A DNA stretch of 64,000 nucleotides from Combretum micranthum (GCA_024138025.1 JAMXBD010000014.1:1-64000), one strand, 5' to 3'. Numbered from the stretch's first letter, positions 12,690 to 25,647 are shown. A program made the numbers and translations. The notes: generated from the sequence alone by a model not told the origin.

Positions 12690-14080
12690 CTGTCTCAAAT
12701 ACCTTATTGTTCAATTGAAGCGCCTCAGTTTGAAAGTAGCAAGAGGTACTGAGGAATGAATGACCAAATTTGATCTATATCATAGTAGAACCAAGTGTTT
12801 AAAGTCCTTTTGTGTCATCACATTTTTTGGATTTTAAAGGGCTTTAGCTTTGGGAAAATCATTATAAGTGCTCAGAATATTGGAAAGACCATAGAAAAAT
12901 GTCTTATAATTGGGGTCTTACTAAGATACGCACCATTACTATTAATGGCATTTCAAATGATTTGGGCATTCGATATTTGAAAAAAAAAATATTTCAATCT
13001 TAGGATACACTAATCATGAAGCATGATTTCTTCACATGAGATGTTAATTATACTCATTTATTAAGCTTGACTATGAAAGAAGGCTTAAATGATATGAATG
13101 ATTCGATTTTTAGAATTTGGGTAGTAGTTAGATTTGTAAGGTTAGCTCTTGGTAGAATGGCAAGGTTTGAGGGTTATACTGAAGAAGGGATTGAAAATAA
13201 AAGTCTTTTGTGATACACAGAGACAAGATGGAACTCCATATATTTGATGTGGAGATAAGCTATTAAATTTCAAAAGGCTTTTGAGATGTTAAAGGCGATG
13301 AAGAACTTTAAAGATATAAAAATAAAGGAGTGCCTATTGAAGATTGGGAGTATGCATGTACATTTTTCCATTTTTCAAGTAATTCTAGCCCCCTTTACAT
13401 CACATTGTAACAATTTTTGTAACAAAATTTTAAGGGTTACTTATGAAATCAAGGAAAGATAAAAGTGATGACATATCCATTTGTATGATGGCTAAGAAAG
13501 TGAAGAAAAACACATATATAATTTGAAGTAACATCAATAACAAATGTTATTGTTTTTTATTGGTGTATTAAATCCTCATCAAAATCTAATTTTTGTTAAG
13601 TTATAGTTAATAATGTTTATGATGATGAAATTGCAAATCACTTTATGGGAAAATTTATAATGCACTTTATGGTATGTTTGGTCACTATAATTCTATTGCG
13701 GGGCCTAAAAGGAAGAAGTACAATTGATGGCTTTAAAAAGGAAAAAATTTAAATCTAATCACATATAGCAATTTTCATGCAACAAGTAGAAGAATAATTC
13801 TTAGTAGAGAAAAGTGAATAGAATAGATATTGAAGAGAAGAGTGTGAAGCTTTTGTGGAGAGTAACCATTTAATATTAGAGTAATGGAAGAAAAGTCCCT
13901 TTAGGTATCCTATTCTAGCTTTGATGGAAAAGATGGTTTACCCATTCCAATATCAATTGTTGCATCAGAGAGTGTTTTTAGCATTGGAAAATTGATGCTT
14001 AAGTCTTTTAGAGTTCTTTGACTCTAACCATGGTAGGGCTCTCGTATAGGTAAGATTGACTAAGATTATCTACAACTTTA
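12690..14080 (+). pseudogene. hAT-superfamily transposase remnant (RICESLEEPER-like)
   Basis: Read in all three plus frames, this region recovers the order of a plant zf-BED/RICESLEEPER-type hAT transposase. There is an AHF/WxLxK-like region near 12810-12850, an IxxxIEKCL block near 12880-12910, and an ITINGISNDLGI-like stretch near 12930-12975. A block equivalent to the RWNSTYLML region lies near 13200-13240, a VLDPR-like LNPHQN near 13570, and DEIANH near 13625-13640. The C-terminal dimerisation block PISIVASESVFSIG is at about 13942-13985. Stops and frameshifts occur throughout, and the N-terminal BED zinc finger is not visible. No terminal inverted repeats were identified. The longest frame, 12795-12980, carries only one fragment. 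Confidence 0.75.
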
Positions 14081-16119
14081 AAAAAACCATGAGAAGAACT
14101 TTTAAGAAATTCAAGAGATTAAACAAGATGTGTATTTGTTTTTTTTTTCTTTTTTTTTTATTAGTTTTAGCTTATTTATGGTTATTGTCACCTAGTGAAA
14201 TGTGCAATTTTTGTGTACGTCTTTACTACCCAATATAACTTCGTTAGCTATGTTATCTTTGTTTGCATATTTGGCCAATGATCTAATGACACGTCATGCT
14301 ACCTTAAAAAACTCCATTGTTTTTATTTTTTGATCTTTTAGTAAAAATATCATAAATATAAAAGAAAAAAGAGAAAATCTTGGAAAAAAAAACACAAAAG
14401 GATGTGAATGGAAAAAAATTGAAGAGAGAATGGAAGTAAAAACCCCTATGACGCTAATCATGAGTTGAAAAGTTAAAAACTCAACATCCAAAAGCAAAAC
14501 TTAAAGTTGATGGTGGTCAAGATAACGATAGTAAAACTCAATAGTAACCCTAAGACAACGGGTGTAGTAAATCCTTTGTAATTAGGAGATCAAAGCTAAA
14601 GAAGAAGTGAAATAGTTGGTATTAAAGCAGTTATGGGTGATGAAAAGTTTTGATTTTGATGAAGGAAAATGGACAGGGGGTAGTAATGGTAGTGGTTGTT
14701 GCGCATGTTTCTGGTTTAAGGAGAGGATGATGACATATGTATATGTGTGGTGTCTTTACTTTCTTTAAAATGACCAAAAAAAAAAAAGAAGAGTGTGAAG
14801 AAAAGCATAATAGTAAAGAAAGATTAAAACAAGGGGTAAGATTTTAGTGCTTTTTTCCCTAACTTTTGTGCACTACTTGTTTTTAATTCTTTCAAATTCT
14901 TATACAGTGTTTGAGTTTCATGCCGAGAGCAGGTTTTGTTTCTGCTTGTTTTCCAATTGTAGATACGAACACATGCTTGTATATTGATACAAAATTTTTC
15001 AAAAAGTCTTTTCTTACTAAAGTTCTATTAACCATGTTACTTCCAACAACATTTTATGTTTATTTTTGTGTACATGTTGAATGAAAATGTAGGGTTGAAT
15101 ATCTTTAAGGGCTGGCATGATACGTGCCATTACACTATTGGCTAAATGTGCCAATGAGGATAACAGAGCTAAGAGAGTTACATTCCGTATTAAAGGCATA
15201 CATAAAAAGTTGAATTAGATATTAAATTAATTGATGGCCAAAAAAACAATATTAAATTGACCATTTAAAAGTATAAACAGTTAATCGAACATTTCACAAA
15301 AGTTAAAGTACCAAATATGACATGAACCCTATATTTATTAGTTTATAGTTTTATTCTTATATCTTTTCATAAGAGGGTTTATTGATTCTACTGCTACTAC
15401 TTCAATGGTTCCAAAGCTTGCTACTCTTAGTAATGATGGTTTATTAAAGCCAGGTCATATATTTTCTTATGGTTTCATGGTGATACTTATTATTTAATAA
15501 ATATTGATTAATATTAACTCTTTTTTTTCTCATTATTTTTAAGGTGCAAGATATATTCTCTCATTGAGAAAATGATGTGGTTTTGTTAATCTTTTTAATG
15601 TTGTAGAGTATGGATTTTATTTATCTAGTTATAACAATTTCTATTTATAAGTGGTTCAATGTACTTGTTGGTGGATGACTTTTGTTAGCAGATGATTGTT
15701 TGGATGGTTTTGCGGATGATTATGAATTATAGCTTGTTATGTTTTAGTTAATGAATGTAGCTCATTGATAGATATCAGACTAGTAACTGGATCATTTTAT
15801 AAAGGATTAAGGATTAATATGATTTTATAAAGTATTTTTTATAATTTGCAATTTATACTATAGAGAAATATTCTTTTAATTTTTTTAGTTTCAAATATTT
15901 AAATTTCGCATAAACATAAAAATTAAATAAAACTTTTATAAATAAAAATTTTGATTTAATTTGTAATATGAAACAGACCAAACACTTATTTAATGATTTG
16001 AAGGGACATGGATAAAAAAAAAAGCGAAATGTTAATTATGGTTTAGTCCAATTATTGTTAAAAAACAAATCAAACCAGTGCATGTCCACCTTTAAATCTA
16101 CACAAATTTAAAGAAAAAT
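14081..16119. other. No gene seen; AT-rich intergenic
   Basis: Several short frames (for example 14294-14497 and 15017-15199 on the minus strand) are low-complexity or chance frames. A short plus frame near 15370-15475 reads as ordinary protein-like sequence, but I could not place it in a family. Confidence 0.5.
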
Positions 16120-16455
16120 TGAAAATAATCCCCTTAAACTTTGAGTTGGATGTGGATATACCCTTGAACTTTAAATGTTGCAAATGACCATCCTAAATTT
16201 TGATAATTGGCAAGATAAAGGACACTTGACTTTTTAGTATTATAAAAATACTAAAATCAAAGTTTAAATAGTGTTAAAACACATTTAATAAAGTTTGAAA
16301 TGCGTTATTGCACCAAAGTTAAAGTTTATGGGAGTTATTTTAAATTTTAGGAGGTTATTTGCCAATTAATAAAAGTTCAAATGGACTATGTACAACATTT
16401 AAGGGTATGTATACCTTTAAGTCAAAATTTAGCAGGGCTATAATATTTATTTCTC
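16120..16455. mobile_element. MITE-like inverted repeat
   Basis: The left arm (about 16130-16215, with 'acccttgaactttaaatgtt' and 'ataattggcaa') pairs with the right arm (about 16355-16445, 'ttgccaatta', 'acaacatttaagggtatg'). The complement matches over most of about 85 bp with mismatches. There is no coding capacity. Target duplication was not resolved. Confidence 0.55.
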
Positions 16456-17476
16456 CCTAATTTTTAACTTCAAGGTTAATGTTCCAAAAAAGAAAGAAAG
16501 AAAGAAACAATTTGTAAAGCTTAGTAATCTTTCCCTATTCAAATATTGGATTTAATCATTGATCGGCAACTCAAGTGGTCACCAAATGTCAAAATACCCA
16601 AAACCTAATAATCAGACCCATAAATCATAATTCTAGGGCTTAAAACCCTAAATTCATATTAAACCCCGACATATAGTAAAGTCAAAATTTTATGAGCTTC
16701 AATGAAAAATTCCATATACATAGTTGTGATCAAGGCATTTAAATTAGTAGGATCATAAGTTTTCATCTTAAAACACCTTGGAATGCATATACTTGTGATA
16801 AGATAACATACTGCTTATATTAGAAATTTATCCAATACACTTCTTCAAATCATCTCTCTCTCTCTCTCTACACATAGACACACCCGTTTTCATGGATGGC
16901 ACTTTTTTGTTTCCTATTTCATTTTCATTCTTAGTTCATCTTCAATCTTAAAAACTTATGGAATATTGTCAAAAACCTTAAAACTCTAAAATTTCCCATA
17001 TTCATAACTCACAAAATACACATCTATTTCCAAATCCACAAGAGACGTTGTGACCTCAACTCTGTGCTCTTCAAAACAAGAGTACACATGATAAGGTTTT
17101 GCTTGCCTTAGGTTTAATACGAATCGAAGTGTCAAGTAATCCATGAATAAGTCAATTTGATTTATTCTTAAGTTTTACAAATAAAATTCTAGTTTTTACT
17201 TATTACATTATGTTCTTTAAGCTTAGAGAAGTATTTTCTTGTATTGTATAGTTGAAAACATTGATTTCTCACCAACCTTCATATTACTTCAAGTAGCTAA
17301 CAATGCCACCATAGTGAGTGGGATTTCCAATAATTTACTACTCATTTTTGTATCATACTGTTATACAACTATTCTATGTTGTATTTGTAATATTATGAAC
17401 TATGAAATTTTTAGATGAGTCGTGCATCATTAAGGTGAATCATTGAAATCCACAAAAAGTTTAAAATGTCAATCAA
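16456..17476. other. No gene seen; short CT microsatellite
   Basis: AT-rich sequence with a (TC)n run at 16853-16869. No reading frame or RNA-gene motif is recognised. Confidence 0.5.
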
Positions 17477-17880
17477 CATACACGATCATCTTACATAGTC
17501 ATTGCTTTGGTCGTGTATGTGTAATTTAACTAAATGATGCATATTGACAAAAACTTTTTCTACACGACCCCCATACACAACCCATGTATATTGGTCATGT
17601 ATGTATATTTTGACAAAACAAGCAATCTAGACGTAAATGATGACCTATACAACCATCCTACACACTTGTGTACTTTAGTTGTGTATGTAATTTGGATGCA
17701 AACCATGAGATACAACCTTAAACATGCCACGTGTAAAGGTAGCCATGTATGCTTATCTTACCCTCTCTACACTTTTTCCTTGTACATAGCATGTATACCC
17801 TGCCTGTGTAATTAATACAAATGCTAGTCAACGCGACCCTAAACACAACCTATGTAGGGTAGTCATACTCTTTGGAACAT
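17477..17880. repeat. Diverged repeat array with alternating inverted words
   Basis: Loose units of about 75-90 bp carry words such as catacacga (17477-17485) and its exact complement tcgtgtatg (17511-17519), then 'atgtatattggtcatgta' and 'gttgtgtatgtaa'. The words alternate in orientation, so each unit can fold. The 93-codon plus frame at 17534-17815 is a by-product of the repeat and has no known product. Confidence 0.6.
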
Positions 17881-18239
17881 TTTTCCTTGGTCACTAGCCA
17901 TGATAGCCGCGTTCTGCCATTGAAAATCCTTCTACACAAATTATGTGGCCTTCTTGTATATGTTGAAATTGTCCACTTTTAAGAACTTCTTGTTACAACT
18001 TCTTCACCCTACCTAAACTCCTTACTTTAGCCTAATTAAACCCTTAAGACCTAAAACCAATATTTATTCATACTAGTATCCTTTCTCTTAACTTACTTAT
18101 AAAGATACAAGATAATACATCAAGTAAAAACTAAAATCCGTATTTCAAATAAGTGTTAATAATAAAAATACGAGTTTAAGTTAACAATGAATATGCGAAG
18201 GATCTAAAAGTAATAATACATTGATGTTTGAAATGAACT
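17881..18239. other. No gene seen
   Basis: AT-rich sequence without recognisable motifs, between the repeat array and the LTR remnant. Confidence 0.4.
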
Positions 18240-19376
18240 ACTTAAATATGCTCTTGTTGTGGGATTGGAGTCCGTTACTATAATCTTGGTTGTATGGAGT
18301 GGAATGTATATCGGTTGGTCACCCTAAACTTATTAATGATTATTAGGCTATAACTAAAACTAACAAGCACAGTATTGCATTTTTGTAGGTCGTTACCATC
18401 TGATGATGGAATGAAGGAAATATAAGTTATGGATATATCCTCTCATTTAAGTTAACGCCTTTGGATTGAGCATTTAAGGCCTCCGTAAGGAAAATTTTAG
18501 TTAAGTTAAGTTTAAGTCCAACTTCATGAAACAAACTAAAAGATCAAGGGAAGTTGTAGACTATGAAGCTATATAAGGTCATCATCTCATTTCTATCATA
18601 AGTCTTAAGAGATCTTTGGTCCATGATTACATTTAAGGTGTCATGTGTCACCTCCGATTGAGCATTTAAGGCCTCCATGAGGAAAGCGAGTTATTGGATG
18701 ATCAACTTCGGATTACATTTGTCCTAGGCAATGGCTACATTTAAGATACATGGGTTTGTGATATAAGTATTTTAAAATGAAGACTTGGACACTAGAACTA
18801 AGCATTCCCCAAACCCTAGGTCAATGAGGGTTAAATTCCAAACTTCATGCTGGTTATCGAAAGATTATGTGTGATGATCGCATTGCATATGGTAGTTCAT
18901 GCATAGTATATGTTTAATAACTACTAGCCTACTTTTGCTTGTTGAGTAGTAATGAGGAAACGCCATCTCATCTCACTAATTTATGGTTTTTGCACTCCTT
19001 TTTAGTGTACTCATCATGCAGGTATCCTAAGATTGGTCTATAACCCAGTCAAGCAAACCACTGTAGTAAGCCAATTTTTTTTTAGATTTGGGGAGACTTT
19101 TGCAAGAGAGAGTAGCTAGATTAGCTGCCCTATGTTACGTCAATATTTATGCCTTTTCAAATAGATTAAGTCCTTTGGTATTTTGACTAATTGTTGTTAA
19201 GCGAGACAATCAATGTAATTATAAGACGGCATGTGCGATACCATACTTTTGTTTGACTACTTGATTCAAAATCTAAGTTTATGTTGCTAAGATGCTTCGT
19301 GATGCTTTTATGACTAGCATGAGCATTTGTGGTGGTTATCTTTGACTCCGACCAGGGTATCCTCTAGGGCGTGACA
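18240..19376 (+). mobile_element. LTR 3' portion (Tekay/Del-like terminus)
   Basis: The region ends in 'agggtatcctctagggcg' followed by tgaca at 19376, matching the terminus at 12682. A 'gttgagtagtaatgagg..catctca..catgcaggt' arrangement (about 18936-19022) is like the U5 region of plant Tekay/Del LTRs. A direct repeat, attgagcatttaaggcctcc, occurs at 18465-18484 and 18657-18676. No PBS or coding sequence follows. The left edge is uncertain. Confidence 0.45.
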
Positions 19377-21157
19377 ACTGTAAATAAACTATACATGTAT
19401 AATGAAATAGTCTAAAAATTACATTATAAATGAGGCCAAGATTATATACCATTGAATTACTATTTTTCTTATTTATTTCACCCCCAACTTCATTGAAAGA
19501 AAAACTTACTCCCTAAAAAATGCTTACCCAGGTTATCTCTGTATAAAACCCTCATATTACCTTTTTGCAATCTCTCCTTGTAGCTATTTAGTGAAATAAA
19601 AGGAATGCTCTAAAAACTAAGAAAACAAACCATTAGAAAGGTAACATTCGTGAGAAATCATATTTTTAGAGTTTGGTATACTATTAAATGATTGAGATTA
19701 ATCAAGAGTATTCTTCGAGAGGAAATTGAAAAAAAAAAAAGAAAAAGAAAGAAAGAGATTAAGAGATTGTTAAAGGTAACCTTGTATTGTAAAAATTATC
19801 ATAGCATTATAGATAGATTACTTACAAATATATGTACGATATGATAGGGGAATTAAAATAAGGATTTTAAAGTTTTCACTTAACAGGTGATCGCAACAAT
19901 GAATCAACTTCTTAAATTAAGGCAAAGAATTCAACAACGGATCTTATTGATTGTTAAAGATGAACTTTTTCATGTAATTGGAGGAAAATGCAAAAAGATA
20001 CTTTAAAGTTAATATTAGATAAAGAGGAATTAAACAGTAGCTAAATCTGAATTTGGCAGAAAAGACTTAATAGATGAATTTGATTATTGAACCAGTAATA
20101 ATCAAAATTTTGGAGAAAGATACATAGAAAAAAACCCTTGGTGCACCCTTAGATTGCATAGGGAAGGAAGTTAAATTTGATTTATGATAGGGAGATAATA
20201 AGAAAAAATAGTCAAATTGGACTCGAAGCCAACCAACTGACTTTCCCTAATCAACCAACCTTGATCGGTCGCTTTTCTAACCACTCACTCCAATTAATAG
20301 AAGTCTATCAAAAAATACCAGTACCCTTAGGTATTTTGGTCTCGGCCCTAAATACCAAAGAAAAACATGAATTTGACCAAGTTTGAGGAAGAAAAATAGT
20401 AATTAGGTGATGTAATATATCCCAAGATAAGATTCCAATATTGGTTTAATTATTCTTTTGATAGGAATTTGATATTTAGCTTACTTTAGATACTAGATAC
20501 ATGTTTACTATTATTTGTTGGTTGTACTTTTAGGCTTAATGAATTTACCTATTTATTAAATATCTGATTTACTAAATAAAATATTTATTTTATGTTTGTA
20601 ATGTTATGAAAAAAATTGCTTTGTGAAAACACTAGAACATATAGCCATGTTTATATTTTTCTTAAGCATTAGGAATCTTGAGATGCTTGTACAATTATTG
20701 TCAAAATTTATACATCATGTTTATAAGCAAAATGCCCATTTCGATGTTCTAAGTCTAAGCAAGTGGATCCTGTTGTTGTAAAATTTTGGTATGAGAATGT
20801 GCCTACAACTTCTCGTATTTTTTAAAAATAGGGTTTTGGGGGCCTATTTCAATGGATTCCATTTTGACAACCAACATATTATATATTTGATTAAATTGTA
20901 TTGTATGAATTGAATAAATGTGGCATTAGATTTTGTAAGTCATGTGTTGTATGACATGGTTTGTGTTTGCATGCAATATTCCTTGCTAGACGTTTTTCAC
21001 TCGCTTTAATTTTTTTCTGTCTACTGAAGTTAAGCGACAGGATCAATATAATTATTTGACTGGGAGATGGGGCTTGTGCTAGCAAAACAACAAAAAAGAC
21101 AAATGAGTTGAATATGTGATAGATCAGAATTTCGTGGAATCATTATTAGTAGATTTG
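19377..21157. other. No gene seen; AT-rich intergenic
   Basis: A 69-codon plus frame at 20177-20386 lies in a slightly less AT-rich patch, with no family resemblance that I recognise. The minus frame at 20891-21085 is likewise unrecognised. Confidence 0.45.
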
Positions 21158-21450
21158 GTTTGATCAGTATTTTGAAATTGATCAATTTAGTAATTAAACT
21201 TTGAAAGTTATCAATTTAGTATCTAAATTTTAAAATTGATCATTTGGTACTTGAAAAACTTTAAAATTGATTAATTTAGTATCTAAAAAGACCTGATGGA
21301 GGTAGTGTTGATGTGCATGAAAAGTTCTTTTAGGTATTAAATTGATAAATTTTAAAGTTTAGGTACTAAATTGATCAACTTCAAAGTTTATGTACCTAAT
21401 TGCATATTTTGTCAAATTTTAAGTACAATTTATGATATTAACCTCGCAAA
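21158..21450. mobile_element. MITE-like inverted repeat, family A copy 1
   Basis: Repeated words 'gatcaatttagta', 'atttagtatctaaa' and 'aaattgat' on the left (about 21175-21300) face their complements on the right (about 21338-21420, 'taggtactaaattgatcaa'). There is no coding frame. The same words recur at 22255-22440 and 29591-29835. Confidence 0.55.
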
Positions 21451-21574
21451 AAAATTACATATGTACACCATAAACACACATTATTAGCAGCTCTTAAAAG
21501 AAATATGCGAAAAATACACATCAAACATGAGTAGACGGTAGTGAGGGTTAGGATTTAAATTATTTAGGGGTAAA

Positions 21575-21935
21575 TGTAAAAAATGGGATATGAACTTTTG
21601 TAAAAAATTTAATAAAATAACTAAAATTTGATTTTGAATAATTTAGTACTTGAACTTTTGTAAAAAAAGTTCAATAAGGCATTTAAAGTTTAGTTTTGAA
21701 CAATTTGGTATTTGAAGCAAGTTTTTTAGTACATTTTTTTTACCTGATTAAGCTTCAGGTCGGAAAAAAAATATGTAAAAACTTATTTTAGTACCAAATT
21801 ATTCAAAACTAAACTTCATGTATGAAAATATTCGCAAAAACTTGCTTTAAGTATAAAATTATTTAAAACCAAACTTTAAGTATCTGATTAAACTTTTTGC
21901 GAAAATGCAGATGTCCATTTTTTTTATCCCATTAT
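21575..21935. mobile_element. MITE-like inverted repeat, family B copy 1
   Basis: The left arm opens around 'aaaaaatgggatatgaactt' and includes 'acttttgtaaaaaa' and 'tttgaataatttagtact'. The right arm is the complement ('ttaaactttttgcgaaaatg', then 'cattttttttatccca'). The copy at 29230-29575 shares both ends. Confidence 0.55.
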
Positions 21936-22254
21936 TTAGCTATTAAAATGTCGATAATTTTGATTGTGATCTAAAGAAGGAGACAGTCTGAACGTTTATA
22001 TATTTATATATATATAAAATATAAATAAAATGTTTATTTAAATGAGATGGTGTTCATGACGGTTAGAAATATTTGTACTTGTAGGTAGTGGGGGGGTCAT
22101 AGTAACTTGAGAGTCGCTTAACAAATGGCTTAAAAACATAATAAATTACTTATTTGCAATTCATGAAAAAATTGTCCTCATCAACAAAAGTTTATTTATG
22201 CTATTTGCTAATGACCTAACCAATTATCTAATAATTATCTAGTAAATTTAGATA
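21936..22254. other. No gene seen; short stretch shared with 28600-28690
   Basis: AT-rich with a short TA run near 22000-22020. 'tttatttatgctatttg..cctaa' followed by 'caattatctaat' (about 22190-22235) recurs near 28625-28670. Confidence 0.4.
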
Positions 22255-22440
22255 AAATATATAATTATATATCTAAATTTTGAAATTAATCAATTTAGTA
22301 CATGAAAAAATTTGAAATTAATCAATTTGGTAGCTAGAAAAACTTTACCGATGTATTATTAGCATACACAAAAGGTTTTTTCATATGCTATATTTGATCA
22401 AAATTCAACTATTATCCATGATATTAACCCAATTTTATCA
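22255..22440. mobile_element. MITE-like fragment, family A copy 2
   Basis: Shares 'aaattttgaaattaatcaa', 'tttagtacatgaaaaa' and the terminal 'catgatattaaccc' with copy 1, which ends 'atgatattaacc'. The right arm is shortened. Confidence 0.5.
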
Positions 22441-23820
22441 AAAAAAGCTAAAGAGTAATGCAGTCTCTGACAAACAAATTGTTATTGTTAATGATCACAC
22501 AATATGTATGCTTTTCCTTTCTATGCTCCTTATCATTGGTCATTTGACGATTATGGTCCCCTTATAATGGCCCTTGTCCTCAAAATTACAATTAAATGGG
22601 GAAAATTTTAAGCAAAAAAAAACGTTAAATATATGGAACAACACATACAAAAGGTCACAATATATGTAACTAATAAATCTCACCTTCAAAGTGCCATATA
22701 ATAATGGCTGTAAAAATCACAGAAGCACGTTTCTTTTGTTTATCAAATAATAAAAAGTGTCCTATTACATGTGGAATATACATTTTCCACAGTTTTACAA
22801 GTTATTCAATTAGAAATTTAGTTATCACCGTTGTTATTGTCGTCGTGGTCGTCGTCATTATATCAGCCATTATTTAGAGCCAATATATTATGACTTGAAC
22901 GAACCAATAATATCATCTTTGTATTATGCGAATCGAAACCCTTTTTAGTTTGACGTTGATTTGCAAATGCGTAAAACTAAAACACAAGAAAAAGTTTATG
23001 AATACCCTATCTCAGGCCAAAAAAAAAAAAAAAAAAAAAAAACCTTTGTCGCGGTTGGAGAGTTTAGAATCTAGTAGGAGTATTCAAATTGGGCATGTAG
23101 CTTTGTGAACGGTATCAAGGATCGTTTGTTCCGAGAGTTAGTTTACTCAGAAGGCGAGTCTAGTTTCTTGTGAACAAACTACTCTGAACTGATATTGTTC
23201 ATCTGATGAAGCCATGTCATATCAAAACTAATTGAAAAGGTTGAATTTTTGAAGCTTATGGCAGATTGTGATAAAGTCAAGAGGGCGCTTCTAAATAATA
23301 AATGCTCTAAATAGATTTAGGAAAGCAATAAAGAGAAGGCTCACCATGTAGAATAATAGCAAACAATATTAAGAAAGATAATTGAGTGTCATGACACCTT
23401 ACACCTTAATTTGAAATTAAACTTTTCAATGTACAATATTATTGGTTTCTCATGATAATTAGGAATAGCTGGAAAAGACAAGATAATCAATGATAACTAA
23501 ACTTTTAATTGGATGTATAAGTTTGTAACTAGAAATTTAAGATGCAAAATTATAAAGATATATAAAGTTGAAGTAGAGACCATACAATAATCCCTATATA
23601 TATATATATATAATATTGTCCTTTCAAAAATACAAAAATTTTCTAATTGTAAAACATTCATGTTATTATTCGTTTATTCTACTTTAATACCTCTTGAAGC
23701 TGGCAGCGTTTTTATAGCAATTATGATGATAAACACACAGTAGTATTCTTTATGTCCCATCTAGAATATAGATCCACCAAGGTCACCGATTCCTTTCCGG
23801 ACATACTCTTTGCTATAGCA
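22441..23820. other. No gene seen; poly-A tract and TA microsatellite
   Basis: A 24-base poly-A run is at 23019-23042 and a short (TA)n at about 23600-23613. No recognisable coding or RNA motif. Confidence 0.45.
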
Positions 23821-24258
23821 TGATGCGCTGGAAGAATGAGAAGGCAATATCTTAAAATTGAAAAGGGAATAAATTAGAATTTATTTGTACTTTTAATTAT
23901 TTTGATATTTGTAGACTTTTAAGAAGTTTTTTTTATTTATCATCTATGATATTTATTTCATCATTCAAATATTTTTATATTTATAGAACTTTGCAGGAAG
24001 TTTTCCTTTTGGCAAATTTAGATTTTTGCTATATATACGTTTTAGGGCAAATTAAAGGGAATCAATTATCATTTATTAGTTATAAAAAATTAAGTTGTCT
24101 TACTCTTCTTTTACCTAATTTTTTTAATTTAATTATTATTTTCGAATTTGGATGCCAATTATCTAGAAATTCATAAAATTAATAAATAATAGAAATCCAC
24201 GGGTATTTTGAGAATCAACGAATCATGATATTTATCTCTCTTTTGCTTCACTGCGTCA
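23821..24258 (+). repeat. Left outer LTR of the three-LTR element
   Basis: Begins tgatgcgctggaagaatgag and ends ctgcgtca. It aligns along its length with 25648-26089, sharing 'atttatttcat' plus 'attcaaatatttttat' and 'agaatcaattatcat'-type phrases. Confidence 0.75.
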
Positions 24259-24260
24259 AC

Positions 24261-24273
24261 TAGTATCAGAGCC
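24261..24273 (+). other. Primer-binding site, initiator tRNA-Met type
   Basis: tagtatcagagcc lies two bases after the LTR end. It matches TGGTATCAGAGCC except at the second base. Confidence 0.7.
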
Positions 24274-24361
24274 GATGTTTGTCTTGGAATATCATCACAC
24301 TATGAAGGCAAGCCATTGATGAAATTTCAAGGGCGGCGAATTTTGTCCACTCTAGGGAGGA

Positions 24362-24925
24362 TGATGTAGAACAAGAAAAATATATTATTATTTTAGGAAT
24401 ATTACAATTTCTTTTTTCTGCATTTAATAGAATTAATGTTATTTTAATAGCAGCAGTATCCTTTTTAATAGCATTAACATTAATTTAATAAGAGCATCAT
24501 TTTTTTAATAGAATTAATATCATTCTATTTATATCAAGTCATTTAATTAGATTCTATTTTAATCCTATAAATAGACTAACTTGTAAATATTTAGACAAAG
24601 ATTTATTATGGAATAAAAAATATTGTTTTTCTCTCATTTCTCCTGGTATTATATGATAGAATCAACACATTGATAGAAGATTACTTTCTAGTATTCTTGC
24701 GCGAATTAACATATTGCAATGTTTATCCTTTTCCAAAATTCACACGCTTATTGAGGTTTCGAATTTTGATGTCTATTTGTCTAGATATTCTCAAGAATCA
24801 ATAGACATATAGAAGATCGTCTTCTAGCAAATTGTGTGTGATTCAACGGATTTCAATTTTATCTCAATCTTCACTTTCCAGGTACTTGCAGAATCAACGG
24901 AATCTGATAAATTTAATTTCTTTCA
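24362..24925 (+). repeat. Middle LTR, divergent from the outer pair
   Basis: Preceded by a PPT-like ctctagggagga (24350-24361). It begins tgatgtagaacaag and ends near tttca, with PBS-like tagtatcaaag at 24931-24941. A TATA-like cctataaata lies at about 24564-24573. Its last part ('gaatcaacggaatctgataa') resembles the outer LTR ends, but its first half does not, so it looks like a related but distinct LTR. Confidence 0.6.
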
Positions 24926-24964
24926 CTAGTTAGTATCAAAGTTGCATTCGCTCCTGATATTATC

Positions 24965-25620
24965 ATGGCACCTTGCAGATAGACCAATCAAAGGCGTACA
25001 GTGAATGAGATCTATGATCATGATGATCCGGATAGTAGAATTAGAGAAATGATCGATGAGAGCTTAGATGCAGCCTTAGAGTGTCAATTGGATGTGGTGG
25101 TGGATCAATTAGCAGAGAAGATGGGCAAATTAATTGTCAATCAGAATATGAATCTTGATCCTATTCGTAGGCAATACCCTAATCCATTGTCCAATGAGGA
25201 AGGTAAGAGGAGTTGGGAAATTATGATAAAAATGGAGAAAAAGACGCTTTGACCTTACTTTTATGAAAACCCACTTTTGGGAACGATTAAGGGGAGGACG
25301 AAGCTATTTTTTAGGTTGATGGAGAATCATTCTTTCATATTTATGTTGATGAAGAGGATGTTGTTTTCAAGGCTATTGGTGATGGTGAACCAATTTTTAA
25401 TTTACCAATTTTTATATTAATTATGTTGAACAGGATTGTTTGATCGGAGATAGTAAAAAGAATTTAGTTGTTAGGAGGTCTTGTATGACTCCTAAAGCTA
25501 TTGAAGATGATTGGCTAAGGAGTAACATTTTTCGATCGACTGGCCATGCTTGGATCAATTTGTCTGAGACTTACGTGGTTAATTCTAAGTGGATCTTGCA
25601 AGAAACCATGAAAATTTGAG
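24965..25620 (+). pseudogene. Gypsy gag / protease-region fragment
   Basis: The ATG at 24965 opens a MAP-type gag start but meets a stop at codon 6. The frame then stays open to 25250 (the visible frame is 25001-25252). It is acidic and rich in Asp/Glu, with REMIDESLDAALECQLD, in the manner of the N-terminal helix of plant gypsy gag. After a frameshift, the segment near 25435-25545 gives NLVVRRSCMTPK and DDWLRSNIFRSTGHAW. That is like the block just before the aspartic protease in many plant gypsy polyproteins. The protease, RT, RNase H and integrase are deleted. Confidence 0.55.
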
Positions 25621-25647
25621 TGCAAATTTTGTCCAATCGAGGGAGAA

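Noticed and set aside
15370..15480. Short plus frame resembling a dehydratase/hotdog-protein exon followed by a possible GT...AG intron
   Set aside because: The resemblance was to a handful of residues recalled from memory, and the sequence after the supposed intron did not continue it.
17534..17815. 93-codon plus frame as a gene
   Set aside because: It lies wholly inside the diverged repeat array and its peptide only reflects the repeated words.
20177..20386. 69-codon plus frame as a plastid-derived or host gene
   Set aside because: No motif or family could be named, and the flanks show no promoter, splice site or continuation.
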